Shown: positions 23,865-37,400, counted from the first letter of the stretch. The stretch: DNA of 64,000 nt from Orcinus orca (GCF_937001465.1 NC_064580.1:95035432-95099431); one strand, 5' to 3'. Translations and numbers: made by a program. The notes: generated by a model from the letters alone, not told the origin.

Positions 23865-24695
23865 TGAAAAAGAAGAGTAAAGGTGGGAGGAATCACTCTA
23901 CTTGATATTAAGGCCTACTGTATAGCTAAGTTAGTCACCGTAGCTGTGATAATGTAAGAGGGATAGACACATAGATCAATGAAACAGAAGAGAGAATCAA
24001 GAAATAGACCTACATAAATATGCCCAGCTAATTTGTGAGAAAGCAGCAAAAGAAATTTGATGGAGGAAGGATAACTTTTTCAAAAAATGATGTTGGAGCA
24101 GTCGGACATTCATAGACAAAAAGGTGAACCTTGACCCAAACCTTACATCTTTAAAAATATTTACTCAAAATGGATTGTGGACTTAAATGTAAAAATGAAA
24201 CTTTAGACTTTTAGGAAAAAAAATATGGGGAAATCCTCCATACCTAGGGCTGGGTGAAGAGTTCTTACATTTGATACCAAATGCCTAATTTAAGAGAGAA
24301 AATACTGAAGAATTGGACTTCACCCAAATTAAAAACTTTTGTTCTGTGAAAGTCTTTACTAAAAGGATAAAAAATACAAGCTATAGACTGGGCAAAAATA
24401 TTTGTAAAACACATATCCAACAAAAGATTAGTACTTGAAATAAGAACTCTCAAAATTCATTATTAAAAAACAAAGAATCCTATTAGAAAATGGGTAAAGG
24501 ACATGAACATACATCTTACAGGAAAGGATATACAGATGACAGTTAAGCACATGAAATTATGTTCAAAATTGTGAGCCATTAGGGACATGCAAATTAAAGC
24601 CACAATCAGATATCACTATACCTATTAGAATGGTTAAAATAAAAATAGTGACAACACCAAAAGCTGAACAAGGATGTAGAGAAACTGACTCATTT
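23865..24695 (+). mobile_element. Old L1M ORF2 fragment, sense
   Basis: Sense L1 ORF2 C-terminal text: 'ggaatcactctacttgatat', 'acatagatcaatgaaacaga', 'aaaatggattgtggacttaa', 'gcaaattaaagccacaatca'. Immediately followed by antisense L1 sequence, so the junction at about 24.7 kb is an L1-L1 inverted boundary. Confidence 0.85.
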
Positions 24696-25068
24696 GTACA
24701 TTAGTTCTCCTTTGTAGTGATATTTCATCATGGTTTTAGTTTTCATTTCCCTAATGGCTCATGATGTTGGACATCTCTTCATATGCTTATTTGTATAACT
24801 TCTTTTGTGAACTATCTGTTCAAGTCCTTTGTGCATGTTTAAATTTGGCTCTTATTTACTTACTGTTCAGTTTTTCAGATTTCTTTATATTCTTGGGATA
24901 CAAGTCTTTTGATTACTACGTGATTTACAAAATTTCTTCCAGTCTGAGCTTTTCTTTTCATTCACTTAACAGTGTCTTTCACAGTTCAAAAATTTTTAAT
25001 TTTGATGAAGTACAATTAATCCTTTTTCTCTTCTATGGAATGTGTTTTCTTCATCATATCTCTAAGAA

Positions 25069-25070
<2 letters not shown>

Positions 25071-25106
<36 letters not shown>
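25071..25106. repeat. (TG)18 microsatellite
   Basis: Eighteen uninterrupted TG units followed by a short GAGA tail, inside the antisense L1M. Confidence 0.97.
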
Positions 25107-25113
<7 letters not shown>

Positions 25114-25556
25114 CAGATTTTATTGTTGAATAATTTTGCCTAAGGAAGATTTTGTCCTATATTTTCTTATAAAATATTTATAGTCTTAAAGCTTACATTT
25201 AGATATCTCCTCCATTTTGTGTTAATTTTTGTGTAAGATGTGAAATTTCATTTAAGGTTTATGTTTTTGTTTATGGATTACCAATTGTTTGAATACAATT
25301 TGTTTAAAAGACTACCCTTTTTCCATTGAATTGCTTTTGTTCCTTTGTTAAAAATCACTTGACCATATTTGTGTGGTTTTATTTCCTGACTATTCTTTTA
25401 CACTATGTGTATATCCTTCCATCTATACCACTCTGTGTTGATTACTGTCTCTTTGTCATTAAAAGTCTTAAAATCTTCAGTGGGTTTCTTCCTAATTTAT
25501 TGTACTTAAAAATGTTTTGGCTATTCAACTTACTTTGTTTTTCTATGTAAATTTTT

Positions 25557-25592
25557 AAATTAATTTTTATTGGAGTATAGTTGCTTTGCAAT
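25557..25592 (-). mobile_element. Extremely truncated L1 3' end (about 36 bp)
   Basis: 'ttattggagtatagttgctt' is the antisense L1 3' end seen in other copies here. It is bounded by direct repeats ctatgtaaattttt (25543-25556) and ccatgtaaatttta (25594-25607). Only a few dozen bases of L1 were copied. Confidence 0.75.
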
Positions 25593-26015
25593 TCCATGTA
25601 AATTTTAATACTAGCTTTTCTGTATTTACAAAAATTTCTGCTATGATTTTTATTGGAATTACACCAAATGTATCTATCATTTTGGGTAGCATTGACATCT
25701 TTACTATGTTGCATCTTCAAATCAACAAAATAGTATGTGTCTCCGTTTAATTACATTTTCTTTAATTTCTCTTATGAGCATTTTGTGGTAAAAATGCTTA
25801 AAAATATATAAATCTGCTCATAATTTGTAGATTTATACCAAAGGATTTTATTTGTTGGAGTTGTTGTTAATGATATTTCTTTCTTAGTTTCAGTTTTCAA
25901 TTGCACATTGCTAGTATATAAAATACAATTGATATTTTCTATCTCTTTTTCCATTTACTGATTTGCATTAGTTAATTAATTAATTTAAGCTGATCATTGC
26001 AGTGATCCTCTTTTT

Positions 26016-26328
26016 GTAATAAATTTATTTTATTTTGTTTCTGGCTGTGTTGGGTCTTCTTTGCTGCATGTGGGCTTTCTCTAGTCATGGCGAGCGGGGG
26101 CTACTCTTCATGGTGGTGCACGGGCTTCTCATTGTGGTGGCTTCTCTTGTTGTGGAGCATGGGCTCTAGGCACGCGGGCTTCAGTAGTTGTGGCACACAG
26201 TCTCAGTAGTTGTGGTGCATGGGCTTAGTTGCTCCACAGCATGTGGAATCTTCCCGGACCAGGGCTTGAACCCGTGTCCCCTGCATTGGCAGGCAGATTC
26301 TTAACCACTGCGCCACCAAGGAAGCCCC
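26016..26328 (-). mobile_element. CHR-type SINE, long form, antisense
   Basis: Tail complement 'aataaatttattttattt', body 'ggctgtgttgggtcttcttt', head 'gcgccaccaaggaagcccc'. TSDs cagtgatcctctt (about 26001-26013) and cagttatcctctt (26329-26341). Inserted in the antisense L1M. Confidence 0.93.
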
Positions 26329-27389
26329 AGTTATCCTCTTAGAGTACAGCCTTGGTAGTCTCAATTATTAGTTATACATGATGTTTTGTTGATTCCCTGG
26401 GTTTTTTTACATAGAAATTTCTTTTATATTTCTAGCTTATTAGGTTTTTATTATGAATAAGTATTTTATTTTCTTAAATGCTTTTACTGAATGAAGTTTT
26501 TATTCTCTAGATTGCTAATATGTAGGATTACATTGATTTTCAAATATTGAAGTACTTCATGCATCCCGGAAACATATCCCATTTGGTCACAATATATTAT
26601 TCTTTATGTATATTGCTGGCTTCAATCTGCTAATGTTTTATGAAGAATTTTTGCGTTTATGTTGATGAAGGATACTGGGTTGTAATGTTCTTCTTTTTGT
26701 ATTGTCTAAATAGGGTTTTGGTGTTAGCATAATGCTGGCCTTATAAAATAAATTGAAAAGTGTTCCATCTTCTTCTACTTTCCAGTAGCGATTATATAGA
26801 ATTGGTATTATTGCTTCTTCAAATGTTTGTAGAATTTGCCAATGAAATTATCTGGGCTGAAATATTTTTTTCAGAAGGTTTTTAACAGTGAATTCAATTT
26901 CTTAATAGTTATGGGACAGTTCAAGTTATCTGTTTGATTTGAGGTGAGTTTTCTAATTTGTAGATCTTTAGGAATTGGTTCATTTCATCGAAGTTGTCAA
27001 ATTTATGAGCATAGAGTTGTTCGTAGTATTCCTTTACTATCATTTTAAGGGCTCTTGGATTACTAATGATGTCTTCTCTTTCATTTCTGCTATTGATAAT
27101 TTAGGTGTATTGTTTCTTTAGTCAGCCTGGCTAGAAGTTTATCAATTATATTGATGTTTTCAAAGAGCCAGCTTTTGTTTTCAGTGATTTTCTCTATTTT
27201 TCTGCTTTCAGTTTCATTGATTTCTGCTCTACTCTTTCTACTTCCTTTGGTTTTGTTTTGTATTTCCCTTTCTAATTTCTTAAGGTATAAACTTAGATTA
27301 TTGATTTGAGACCTTTTTTCCTAATATGTGCATTTAATGCTATAAATTTCCCTCTAAGAACTGTTTTAGCTATATGCCACCCATTTTTT

Positions 27390-27780
27390 AAATTGAAATA
27401 CAGTTGATTTACAATATTATATTAGTTTCAGGTATACAGTGTAGTGATTTAGTATTTTTGCAGATTGTATTCCATTATAGGTTATTACAAGATAATGGCT
27501 ATAATTCCAAGTGCTCTACAATATATCATTGTTGCTTATCTATTTTATACATAGTAGTTTGTATCTGTTAATTTCATGCCTCTTAATTATTTTCCCCCAC
27601 TACCCTTTGGTAACCACAAGTTTGTTTTCTATATCTGTGAGTCTGTGTCTGTTTTACATATACATTATTTGTATTTTTTTTAGATTTCATATGTAAGTGA
27701 TATCATACAGTATTTATCTTTCTCTGTCTGACTTATTTCACTATGCATAATATTCTCTAGGTCCATCCACATTGCTGCAA
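27390..27780 (-). mobile_element. 5'-truncated L1 3' end, antisense, 0.4 kb
   Basis: 'attgaaatacagttgattta', 'gtttcaggtatacagtgtag', 'aagtgctctacaatatatca', 'ctaggtccatccacattgct'. Same older 3'-end lineage as the 17.7-kb copy. The target 'atatgccacccatttttt' before it recurs as 'atatgccactcatttttt' after it. Confidence 0.88.
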
Positions 27781-27801
27781 ATTATATGCCACTCATTTTT
27801 T

Positions 27802-28115
27802 TTAATAAATTTATTTTATTTATTTAGTTTTGGCTGTGTTGCATCTTCGTTGCTGCGCGTGGGCTTTCTTTAGTTGCAATGAGCTAGGGCTACTCTTTGT
27901 TGCAGTGCACAGGCTTCTTTTGTTGTGGAGCACGGGCTCTAGGGGCACAGGCTTCAGTAGTTGTGGCTCATGGGCTCTAGAGCGCAGGCTCAGTAGTTGT
28001 GGTGCATGGGCTTAGTTGCTCCGCGGCATGTGGGATCTTCCTGGACCAGGGCTCGAACCCGTGTCCCCTGCATTGGCAGGCAGATTCTTAACTACTGCGC
28101 CACCAGGGAAGCCCT
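27802..28115 (-). mobile_element. CHR-type SINE, long form, antisense, at the same target as the L1 piece
   Basis: Tail complement 'ttaataaatttattttattt', body 'agttttggctgtgttgcatc', head 'gcgccaccagggaagccc'. Its flanks are tgccactcattttt (left, itself the L1 TSD copy) and tgccacccattttt (right, 28116-28129). Confidence 0.93.
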
Positions 28116-29464
28116 GCCACCCATTTTTGACATGTTGTTTTCATTTTCACTTATTCAAAATACATTTCTTTAAAGAATTCTGCTTTGACCCATAAGTTAT
28201 TTAGACTTGTTTTGTTTCATTCCAAACATTAGGGGATTTTTCCTAGTATCTTTCTGCTTCTATTTAATTCTATTATGGTCAGATAATATACTTTGTATGA
28301 TTGTATGATAATATACTCTGTATGATTGTTATTCTAAACTTATAATTTTTTATGGCCCAGAATATGTTTTATCTTAGTGAATGAACTATGTACACTTGAG
28401 AAGAACATGCATCCTGCTGTTGTTAGATGAAATGTTCTATAATTATCAAGTTGCTTAATAGTGTTCAGGTCATCATGAAGAAATCCTTACTGATTTCATC
28501 ATGTTTGTTCTATCAGTTACTGAGAGGACTGATGAAGTCTCAAAATTCAATCAGGGGATGATTGGTTCAAGATGGCAGAGTAGAAGGACATGCTCTAACT
28601 CCCTCTTGCAAGAGCACTGGAATCACAACTAACTGCTGAACAGTAATCGACAAGAAGACACTGGAACTCACCAAAAAAGATAACCCACATCCAAAGACAA
28701 AGGAGAAGCCACAGTGAGATGGTAGGAGTGGCGCAATCATGATAAGATCAAATCCCATAACCGCTGCGTGGGTGACTCATAAACTGGAGAACATTTATAG
28801 CACAGAAGTCCACCCACTGGAGTGAAGGTTCTGAGCCCCACGTCAGGCTTCCCAACCTGGGGGTCCGGCAACAGGAGGAGGAATTCCTAGAGAATCAGAT
28901 TTTGAAGGCTAGCGGGATTTGATTGCAGGACTTCGACAGGACTGGGGGAAACAGAGGCTCCACTCTTGGAGGGCACACAGAAAGTAGTCTGTGCATCGGG
29001 ACCCAGGGGAAGGAGCAGTGACCACATAGGAGATTGAACGAGACCTACCTGCTAGTGTTGGAGGGTCTCCTGCAGAGGTGGGGGTTGGCTGTGTCTCACC
29101 TTGAGGACAAGGACACTGGCAGCAGAAGTTCTGGGAAGCACTCCTTGGCGTGAGCCCTCCCAGAGTCCTCCATTAGCCCCACTAAAGAGCCTGGGTAGGC
29201 TCCAGTATTGGGTCGCCTCAGGCCAAACAACCAACAGAGAGGGAACACAGCCCCACACATCAGCAGACAGGTGAATTAAAGTTTTACTGAGCTCTGCCCA
29301 CCAGAGCAACAGCCAGCTCTACCCACCACCAATCCCTCCCATCAGGAAACTTGCAGAAGCCTCTTAGATAGCCTCATCCACCAGAGGGCAGACAGCAAAA
29401 GCAAGAAGAACAACAATCCTGCAATCTGTGGAACAAAAACCACATTCACAGAAAGATAGACAAG

Positions 29465-30356
29465 ATGAAAAGGCAGAGGACTATGTACCAGCTGAAGGAA
29501 AAAGATAAACCCCAGAAAAACAACTAAATGAAGTGTAGATAGGAAACCTTCCAGAAAAAGAATTCAGAATAATGATAGTGAAGATGATCCAGGACCTCAG
29601 AAAAAGAATGGAGGCAAAGATCGAGAAGATGCAAGAAATGTTTAACAAAGACCTAGTGGAAGTAAAAAACAAACAGAGATGAACAATACAATACTTGAAA
29701 TGAAAAATATACTACAAGGAATCAATAGCAGAATAACTGAGGCAGAAGAACGGATAAGTAACCTGGAAGACAGAATGGTGGAATTCACTGCCGTGGAACA
29801 GAATAAAGAAAAAAGAATGAACAGAAATGAAGATAGCCTAAGAGACCTCTGGGACAATATTAAATGCACCAACATTTGCATTATAGTGATCCCAGAAGGA
29901 GAAGAGAGAGAGAAAGGACCCGAGAAAATATTTGAAGAGATTATAGTCGAAAACTTCCCTAACATGGGAAAGGAAATAGCCATCCAGGTCCAGGAAGTGC
30001 AGAGAGTCCCATAAAGGATAAACCCAAGGAGAAACACACTGAGACAAATAGTAATCAAATTGGCAAAAATTAAAGATAGAGAAAAATTATTGAAAGCAGC
30101 AAGGGAAAAACTACAAATAACATACAAGGGAACTCCCATAAGGTTAACAGCTGATTTCTCAGCAGAAACTCTACAAGCCAGAAGGGAGTGGCATGACATA
30201 TTTAAAGCCATGAAAGGGAAGAACCTACAACCAAGATTACTCTACCCAGCAAGGATCTCATTCAGGTTCGATGGAGAAAGCAAAAGCTTTAGATACAAGC
30301 AAAAGCTAAGAGAACTCAGCACCACCAAACCAGCTCTACAACAAATGCTAAAGTAA
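29465..30356 (+). pseudogene. L1 copy B ORF1 (broken)
   Basis: From ATG 29465 (MKRQRTMYQL) to TAA 30354-30356, about 297 codons in length but frameshifted: early stops near 29505 and 29526, a shift before 29679, then one frame from 29679 onward with a TAA at 30012-30014. The coiled-coil part (RITEAEERISNLEDRMVE) and the C-terminal PIRLTADFSAETLQARREW are clear. Confidence 0.88.
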
Positions 30357-30423
30357 CTTCTCTAAGTGGGAAACACAAGAGAAATAAAGGACCTACAAAA
30401 GCAAACCCAAAGCAATTAAGAAA

Positions 30424-33400
30424 ATGGTAACAGGAACATACATATTGATAATTACCTTAAATGTGAATGGATTAAATGCTCCAACCAAAAGGCACAGGCT
30501 CACTGAATGGATACAAAAACAAGACCCATATATATGCTGTCTACAAGAGACCCACTTCAGACCTAGGGACACATACAGACTGAAAGTGAGGGGATGGAAA
30601 AAGATATTCCATGCAAATGGAAATCAAAAGAAAGCTGGAGTAGCAATACTCATATCAGATAAAATAGACTTTAAAATGAAGAATGTTAGAAGAGACAAGG
30701 AAGGACACTACATAATGATCAAGGGATCAATCCAAGAAGAAGATATAACAATTATAAATATATATGCACCCAGCCTAGGAGCACCTCAGCACATAAGGCA
30801 ACTTCTAACAGCTATAAAAGAGGAAATCGACAGTAACACAATAATAGTGGGGGACTTTAACACCACTTACACCAATGGACAGATCATCCAAACAAAATTA
30901 ATAAGGAAACACAAGCTTTAAATGACACAATAGACCAGATAGATTTAACTGATATTTATAGGGCATTCCATCCAAAAACAGCAGATTACACTTTCTTCTC
31001 AAGTGTGCATGGAACATTCTCCAGGATAGATCACATCTTGGGTCACAAATCAAGCCGCAGTAAATTTAAGAAAATTGAAACCATATCAAGCATCTTTTCT
31101 GACCACAACACTATGAGATTAGAAATCAGTTACAGGGAAACAAGCATAAAAAACACAGACACATGGAAGCTAAGCAATACATTACTAAATAGCCAAGAGA
31201 TCACTGAAGCAATCAAAGAGGAAATCAAAAAATATGTAGAGATAAATTACAATGAAAACACGACAATGCAAAACCTGTGGGATGCAGCATAAGCAGTTCT
31301 AAGAGGGAAGTTTATAGCAGTATAATCCTACCTTAAGAAACAACAAACATCTCAAACAAACAAACTAACCTTACACCTAAAAGAACTAGAAAAAGAAGAA
31401 CAAACAAAACCCAAAGTTAGTAGAAGGAAAGAAATCATAAAGATCAGAGCAGTAATAAATGAAATAGAAACAAAGAAAACAGCAAAGATCAATAAAACTA
31501 AAAGCTGGTTCTTTGAGAAGATAATCAAAATTGTTAAACCATTACACAGACTCGTCAAGAAAAAGAGGGAGAGGACTCAAATCAATAGAATTAGAAATGA
31601 ATAAGGAGAAGATACAACAGACACCACAGAAATACAAAGCATCCTAAGAGACTACTGCAAGCAACTCTGTGTCAGTAAAGTGGACAACCTGGAAGAAATG
31701 GACAAATTCTTAGAAATGTATAACCTTCCAAGACTGAACCAGGAGGAAATACAAAATATGAACAGACCAATCAAAAGAAATGAAATTGAAACTGTGATTA
31801 AAAGTCTTCCAACAAAGGTCCAGGACCAGGTGGCTTCACAGGTGAATTCTATCAAACATTTAGAGAAGAGCTAACACCCATCCTTCTCAAACTCTTCCAA
31901 AAAATTGCAGAGGAAGGAATATTCCCAAACTCATTCTATGAGGCCACCATCACCTTGATACCAAAACCAGACAAAGATTCTAAAAAAAAAAGAAAACTAC
32001 AGACCGATGTCACTGGTGAATATAGATGTAAAAATCCTCCACAGAATACTAGCAAACAGAATCCAACAACACATTAAAAGGATCATATACCATGATTAAG
32101 TGGGATTTATCCCTGGGATGCAAGGATTCTTCAATATACGCAAATCAATCAGTGTGATACACCATATTAATAAATTGAAGAATAAAAACCATGTGGTCAT
32201 CTCAATAGATGCAGAAAAAGCTTTTGATAAAATTCAACACCGGTTTATGATAAAAACTCTCCAGGAAATGTGCATAGTGGGAACCTACCTCAACATAATA
32301 AAGGCCATATACAACAAACCCACAGCAAACATCATTCTCAATGGTGAAAAACTGAAAGCATTTCCTCTAAGGTCAGGAACAAGACAAGGATATCCACTCT
32401 CAGCATTATTATTCAACATAGTTTTGGAAGTCCTAGCCACGGCAATAGAGAAGGAAAAGAAATAAAAGGAATCCAAATTGGAAAAGAAGAAGTAAAACTG
32501 TCACTGTTTGCAGATGACATGATAGTATACATAGAGAATCCTAAAGATGCCACCGGGAAACTACTAGAGCTAATCAATGAATTTGGTAAAGTTGTGGGAT
32601 ACAAAATTAATGCACAGAAATGTCTTGCATTCCTATACACTAATGATGAAAAATCTGAAAGAGAAATTAAGGAAACACTCCCATTTACTATTGCAACAAA
32701 AAGAATAAAATACCTAGGAAAAACCTACCTAGGGAGACAAAAGGCCTGTATGCAGAAAAGTATAAGACACTGATGAAAGAAATTAAAGATGATACAAAGA
32801 GATGGAGAGATATACCATGTTCTTGGTTTGGAAGAATCAATATTGTCAAAATGACTGTACTCCCCAAAGCAATCTACAGATTCAGTGCAATCCCTATCAA
32901 ATTAGCAATGGCATTTTTTACAGGACTAGAATAAAAAATCTTAAAATTTGTATGGCGACACAAAAGACCCCAAATAGCCAAAGCAGTCTTGAGGGAAAAA
33001 TACGGAGCTGGAGGAAACAGACTCCCTGGATTCAGACTATACTACAAAGCTACAGTAATCAAGATAATATGGTACTGGCACAAAAACACAAATATAGATC
33101 AATGGAACAGGATAGAAAGCCCAGAGATAAACCCATGCACCTATGGTCAACTAATCTATTGCAAAGAAGGCAAGGATAGACAATGGAGAAAAGACAGTCT
33201 CTTCAGTAAGTGGTGCTGGGAGACTGGACAGATACATGTAAAATAATGAAATTAGAACACTTCCTATCACCATACACAAAAATAAACTCAAAATGGATTA
33301 GAGACCTAAATGTTAGACTGGACACTATAAAACTCTTAGAGGAAAACATAGGCAGAACACTCTTTGACATAAATCACAGCAAGATCTTTTTTGATCCACC

Positions 33401-34228
33401 TCGTAAAGTAACGGAAATAAAAACAAAAATAGACAAATTGGGCCTAATGAAACTTAAAAGTTTTTGCACAGCATAGGAAACTACAAACAAGACGGAAAGA
33501 CAGCCCTCAGAATGGGAGAAAATATTTGCAAATGAATCAACGGAAAAAGGATTAATCTCTAAAATATATAAATAGCTCATGCAGCTCAATATTAAAAAAA
33601 CAAACAACCCAATCCAAAAGTGGGCAGAAGACCTAAATAGACATTTTCCAAAGAAGACATACAGATGGCCAAGAAGCACAGGAAAAGCTGCTCAACATCA
33701 CTAATTATTAGAGAAAGGGAAATCAAAACTACAATGAGGTATCACCTCACACCATTTAGAATGGACATCATCAGAATATCTACAAGCAGTAAATGCCTGA
33801 GAGGGTGTGGAGAAAAGGGTACCCTGTTGCACTGTTGGTGGGAATGTAAATTGATACAGCCACTATGGAGAACAGTATGGAGGTTCCTTAAAAAACTAAA
33901 AATAGAATGACCATATGACCCAGCAATCCCACTACTGGGCATATACCCATAGAAAACCATAATTAAAAAAGACACATGCACCCCAATGTTCATTGCGGCA
34001 CTATTTACAATAGCCAGGACATGGAAGCAACCTAAATGCCCATCGACAGATGAATGTATAAAGAAGATGCGGTACATATATACAATGGAATATTACTCAG
34101 CCATAAAAAGGAATGAAATTGGGTCATTTCTAGAGATGAGGATGGATCTAGAGACTGTCATACAGAGTGAAGTAAGTCAGAAAGAGAAAAACAAATATCG
34201 TATATTAACGTATATATGTGGAACCTAG
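30424..34228 (+). pseudogene. L1 copy B ORF2 (endonuclease intact in its first half, then broken)
   Basis: From ATG 30424 (MVTGTYILII) to TAG 34226-34228. The first 145 residues are open and keep endonuclease landmarks: NVNGLN at 13-18, QETH with Glu 42, GDFNT near 140. A frameshift near 30865 ends this frame; SDH of the endonuclease core reappears downstream (about 31100). The RT domain has SIDAEKAFDKI, SGTRQGYPLSALLFN (family usually has GCPLSP) and FADDM at 32507-32521. The C-terminus has GEKGTLLHCWWECKLIQPL. Several shifts and stops, so no active protein is expected. Confidence 0.9.
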
Positions 34229-34457
34229 AAAAATGGTACAGATGAACAGGTTTGCAGGGCAGAAATTGAGACACAGATGCAGAGAACAAATGTATGGACA
34301 CCAAGGGGGGGAAAGTGTCAGGGGGTGGTGGTGGTGGTGTGATGAATTGGGAGATTGGGATTGACATATATACACTACTATATATAAGATGGATAACTAA
34401 TAAGAACCTGCTGTATAAAAAAATAAATAAAATTCAAAAAAATAATTCAATCATGGA

Positions 34458-37400
34458 TTTGCTACTTCGTTTTTTTTTTTTAGTTTTATCAAGTTTTGCC
34501 ACATGTTTTTTGAAGCTCTGTTGTTCATTGCATACACACATAAATATTGTCATATTTTCTTGAATAATTTATCCCTTTATTATTATGTAATGTTCCTCTG
34601 TCTCTGTCAATATCACTTATTCTGGATAATATGATGTCAAAAATTAATATTGCTGCTACAGCTTTAATTTTTTAATACTGTTACTCTTTTTTTAAGGAAA
34701 AAGATTTATTGAGCTGTAATCCACTCATTCAAGATGTACAAATCAATTTTTTTATTGTATTCATAAATTGTTGTACAGTTATATGCACAATCTAATTTTG
34801 AAACATTTTCACTGCTCCATAAAGGAACCTCATACTACTAGCAGTAAGTTCCTATTTTCCCCTAATCTCTCAGATCTAGGCAACCACTAATCTACTTCGG
34901 TCTCCACAGATTTGACTGTTCTGGATATTTCATATAAATAAAATCATACAACATGTGCTCTTTTGTGACTGTATTCTTTTACTTAGCTGAACTTTTACAA
35001 GGTTCAGCCATGTTGTAAGATAAATTAGTACTTCATTCCTGTTCATTACTGAATCAAATTCCATTATATGGATACACCACATATTGTTCATTAATTCATG
35101 AGTTGATGGACTTTTGGTTGTTTCCTCATTTTGGCTCTTATAAATAATGATATGAATATTTGTGCAAAAGGTTTTGTATAAATGTATGTTTTCATTTATC
35201 TTTGACATATACCTAGAAGTAGAATATTTGAGTGATATGGTAACCCTATATGTTTACTTAATTGGAAAACTAACATTCTGTTTTCTAAAGTGACTACTTC
35301 ATTTTACTTTCCCACCAGAGAGCCTGGTGAGGTTCCTGGAAAGGGCTATTAGAGAATGTCTTCCGTGTAGCTCCCAGAAGTTTCACACTCATGTCTGTCC
35401 ATGCTTGACCTTTGGCAATTAGTTAAAATTTCTAATTTCATCCTCCTGCCTGCTTCTATGCATTCAATATTATCATCCCCAGATAATCAAATGTTCTAAA
35501 CTGGTTTCTCTCTGTAAGTTTGGGCACGTTGTTTGCCCTGTGATCTCTTTTATCTGTGATTGGTCCAAGGAATGTTGTTAATCTGCACGTTGCTTAGCTT
35601 TCTCTTGTTTCAAGTTTAGGAGTAACGTCTTTCTAGTTATCTACATCTCCAAGCTAAAAATGCCATTTAATGTTCAGTTTTAACTGTTCCTTATATATTA
35701 TGCATACTAATCCTTTATTATATATGTTTTGCACAGGTCTTTTTCCAGTCTGTTCCTTGTTTATTCATTTTCTTGACAGCGTTTTTTGATAAGTAGAAGT
35801 TTTTAATTTTGATGAAATCTATTTTTTTTTAGTATTTATTTCTTCTGTTTCTTGTCTAACAAATCTTTTCCTATACCAAGGTCAAAAAGGTATTTCCTTT
35901 TTTCCCCTAGAAGCTTTAAAATATTATCTATTATATTTAAGGTAATTATTGATCTCAAAGTAATTTTTTGAATGATGTAAGATAGAGATTGACATTTCTT
36001 TTTAAAAAATATGGATATCTTGTTGCTTCATCAAAATTTATTGGAGAGTTTTCTTTTCCTAGTGAAGTTTTCTGGTACCATTTTTGGAAATCACTTGACT
36101 TTATTTTTGTGTATCTAATTTTGGGATCTCCATTTTGTTTCACTGATCTATCCATTCACTAACATTATACCATTTTGGTTGTGTAGCATTCTAGTGAGTG
36201 AGTCTTAAAATCGTGTAGAGTATGTTTTACAACTTTCTTCCCCTTTTCAATATTATTTTGAACTGTTTACATTCTTTTCATTTCCATATAAATTTTATAA
36301 TCAGTTTGTCCATTTCTTAATGTCTCCTAGGATTTTGATGGGGGCAAAATGGAATGTATGGATCAATTTTTGGGAAATTGATAATATTTAGACTCTAGTA
36401 CATGAACTTTGCATATATTTCCATTTGTTTAAGAACCTTTTAATTTTCTCAGCAATATTTTATTATTTTCATTGCATAGGTCTTGCACATCTTTCCTTAA
36501 CTTTATCTCTTAGTAATTGATGACTTTTAACAACAGTGTAAATCGTATTATTTAACAGTTTTTAATTTTATAATAATTTAATATTAGTTTCATTTTTGTA
36601 TAATTACTTTTTATACTGTGATATCACAAAATTCGCTTACTTAGATTTTACAGTTGTTTACACATGACTTGGAATTTTCAACATTTAATAATTATGTGAT
36701 CTTCAAGTGATGAGAGAGGATATTTATCTCTGTTCCCAATCATAGAGAGAAAAGTCTTCAATATTTTATTATTAAGTATAATGTTAGATGTATTTTTTTT
36801 ACATGCACATCATCCGGTTGAGGAAGTTCCCTTCTATTTTTAGTTTGGAGGCAATTTTTATTATGAATGGTGTTGAATTTTATCCAATGACCATATAATT
36901 TTACTCCTTTAATCTGTTAATGAATAAGATTGTATTTATTGATCTTTAATTGTTAAGCCAATCTTGCATTTTGGGAGCTAAAACCTATTTGAGCAAGATA
37001 TAATATTCTTTTTATGTATCACTCTATTCAGTTTGGTAATATTTTATTAAATTTTTTGCTCCTGTGTTCTTGAGGAATAGTTGTCTATAGTTATATTTTC
37101 TTGTAATTCCTTTGTCTAGTTTTTGTATCAAGGTAATCGACACCTTCTAAATAAGTGTTTTCTCTTCCTGTATTTTCTGAAAGTGTTTGTAGCATTGATA
37201 TTAATTTTTTTCCTTTAATATTTGATCAGATTCACTAATGAAGCTATCTGGACCTAGATATTTCTTTGTGTTATAATACAATTTTTATTGTATTTATTTA
37301 ATTAACATTATATCATGAGAATTTTCCTATTTCATTAACTATTTTTCAAAAACAAGATTTTTCAAAGTTGCATAATATTTGTTTGAATAAATATACCATA

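Larger units (their letters stand above)
24700..28543 (-). mobile_element. Long antisense L1M tract, part 1
   Basis: Continuous antisense ORF2 sequence in the 3'-to-5' order expected of one element: 'tgttggacatctcttcatat' (C-terminal part) through 'gatactgggttgtaatgttc' (RT region) to 'gagaagaacatgcatcctgc' (nearer the endonuclease region). It is interrupted by a TG repeat, a tiny L1 end at 25557, SINEs at 26016 and 27802, an L1 piece at 27390, and copy B at 28559; it continues at 34458. Confidence 0.85.
28559..34443 (+). mobile_element. Near full-length L1 (copy B), sense
   Basis: About 5.9 kb. The 5' end is tgattggttcaagatggcag, followed by a 0.9-kb 5' UTR, ORF1, ORF2 and a 3' UTR ending 'gctgtataaaaaaataaat' plus A-rich tail. 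TSDs aattcaatcagggga (28544-28558) and aattcaatcatgga (34444-34457). It differs from copy A in 5' UTR (shorter, unrelated sequence) and in 3' UTR (a GGT-repeat rather than the long polypurine G-tract), so it is a separate L1 lineage. Both ORFs are broken. Confidence 0.95.

Noticed and set aside
29642..30211. 189-codon minus-strand frame with apparent membrane segments
   Set aside because: Shadow of L1 copy B ORF1 on the other strand; Leu/Ile/Ser-rich because ORF1 is A-rich.
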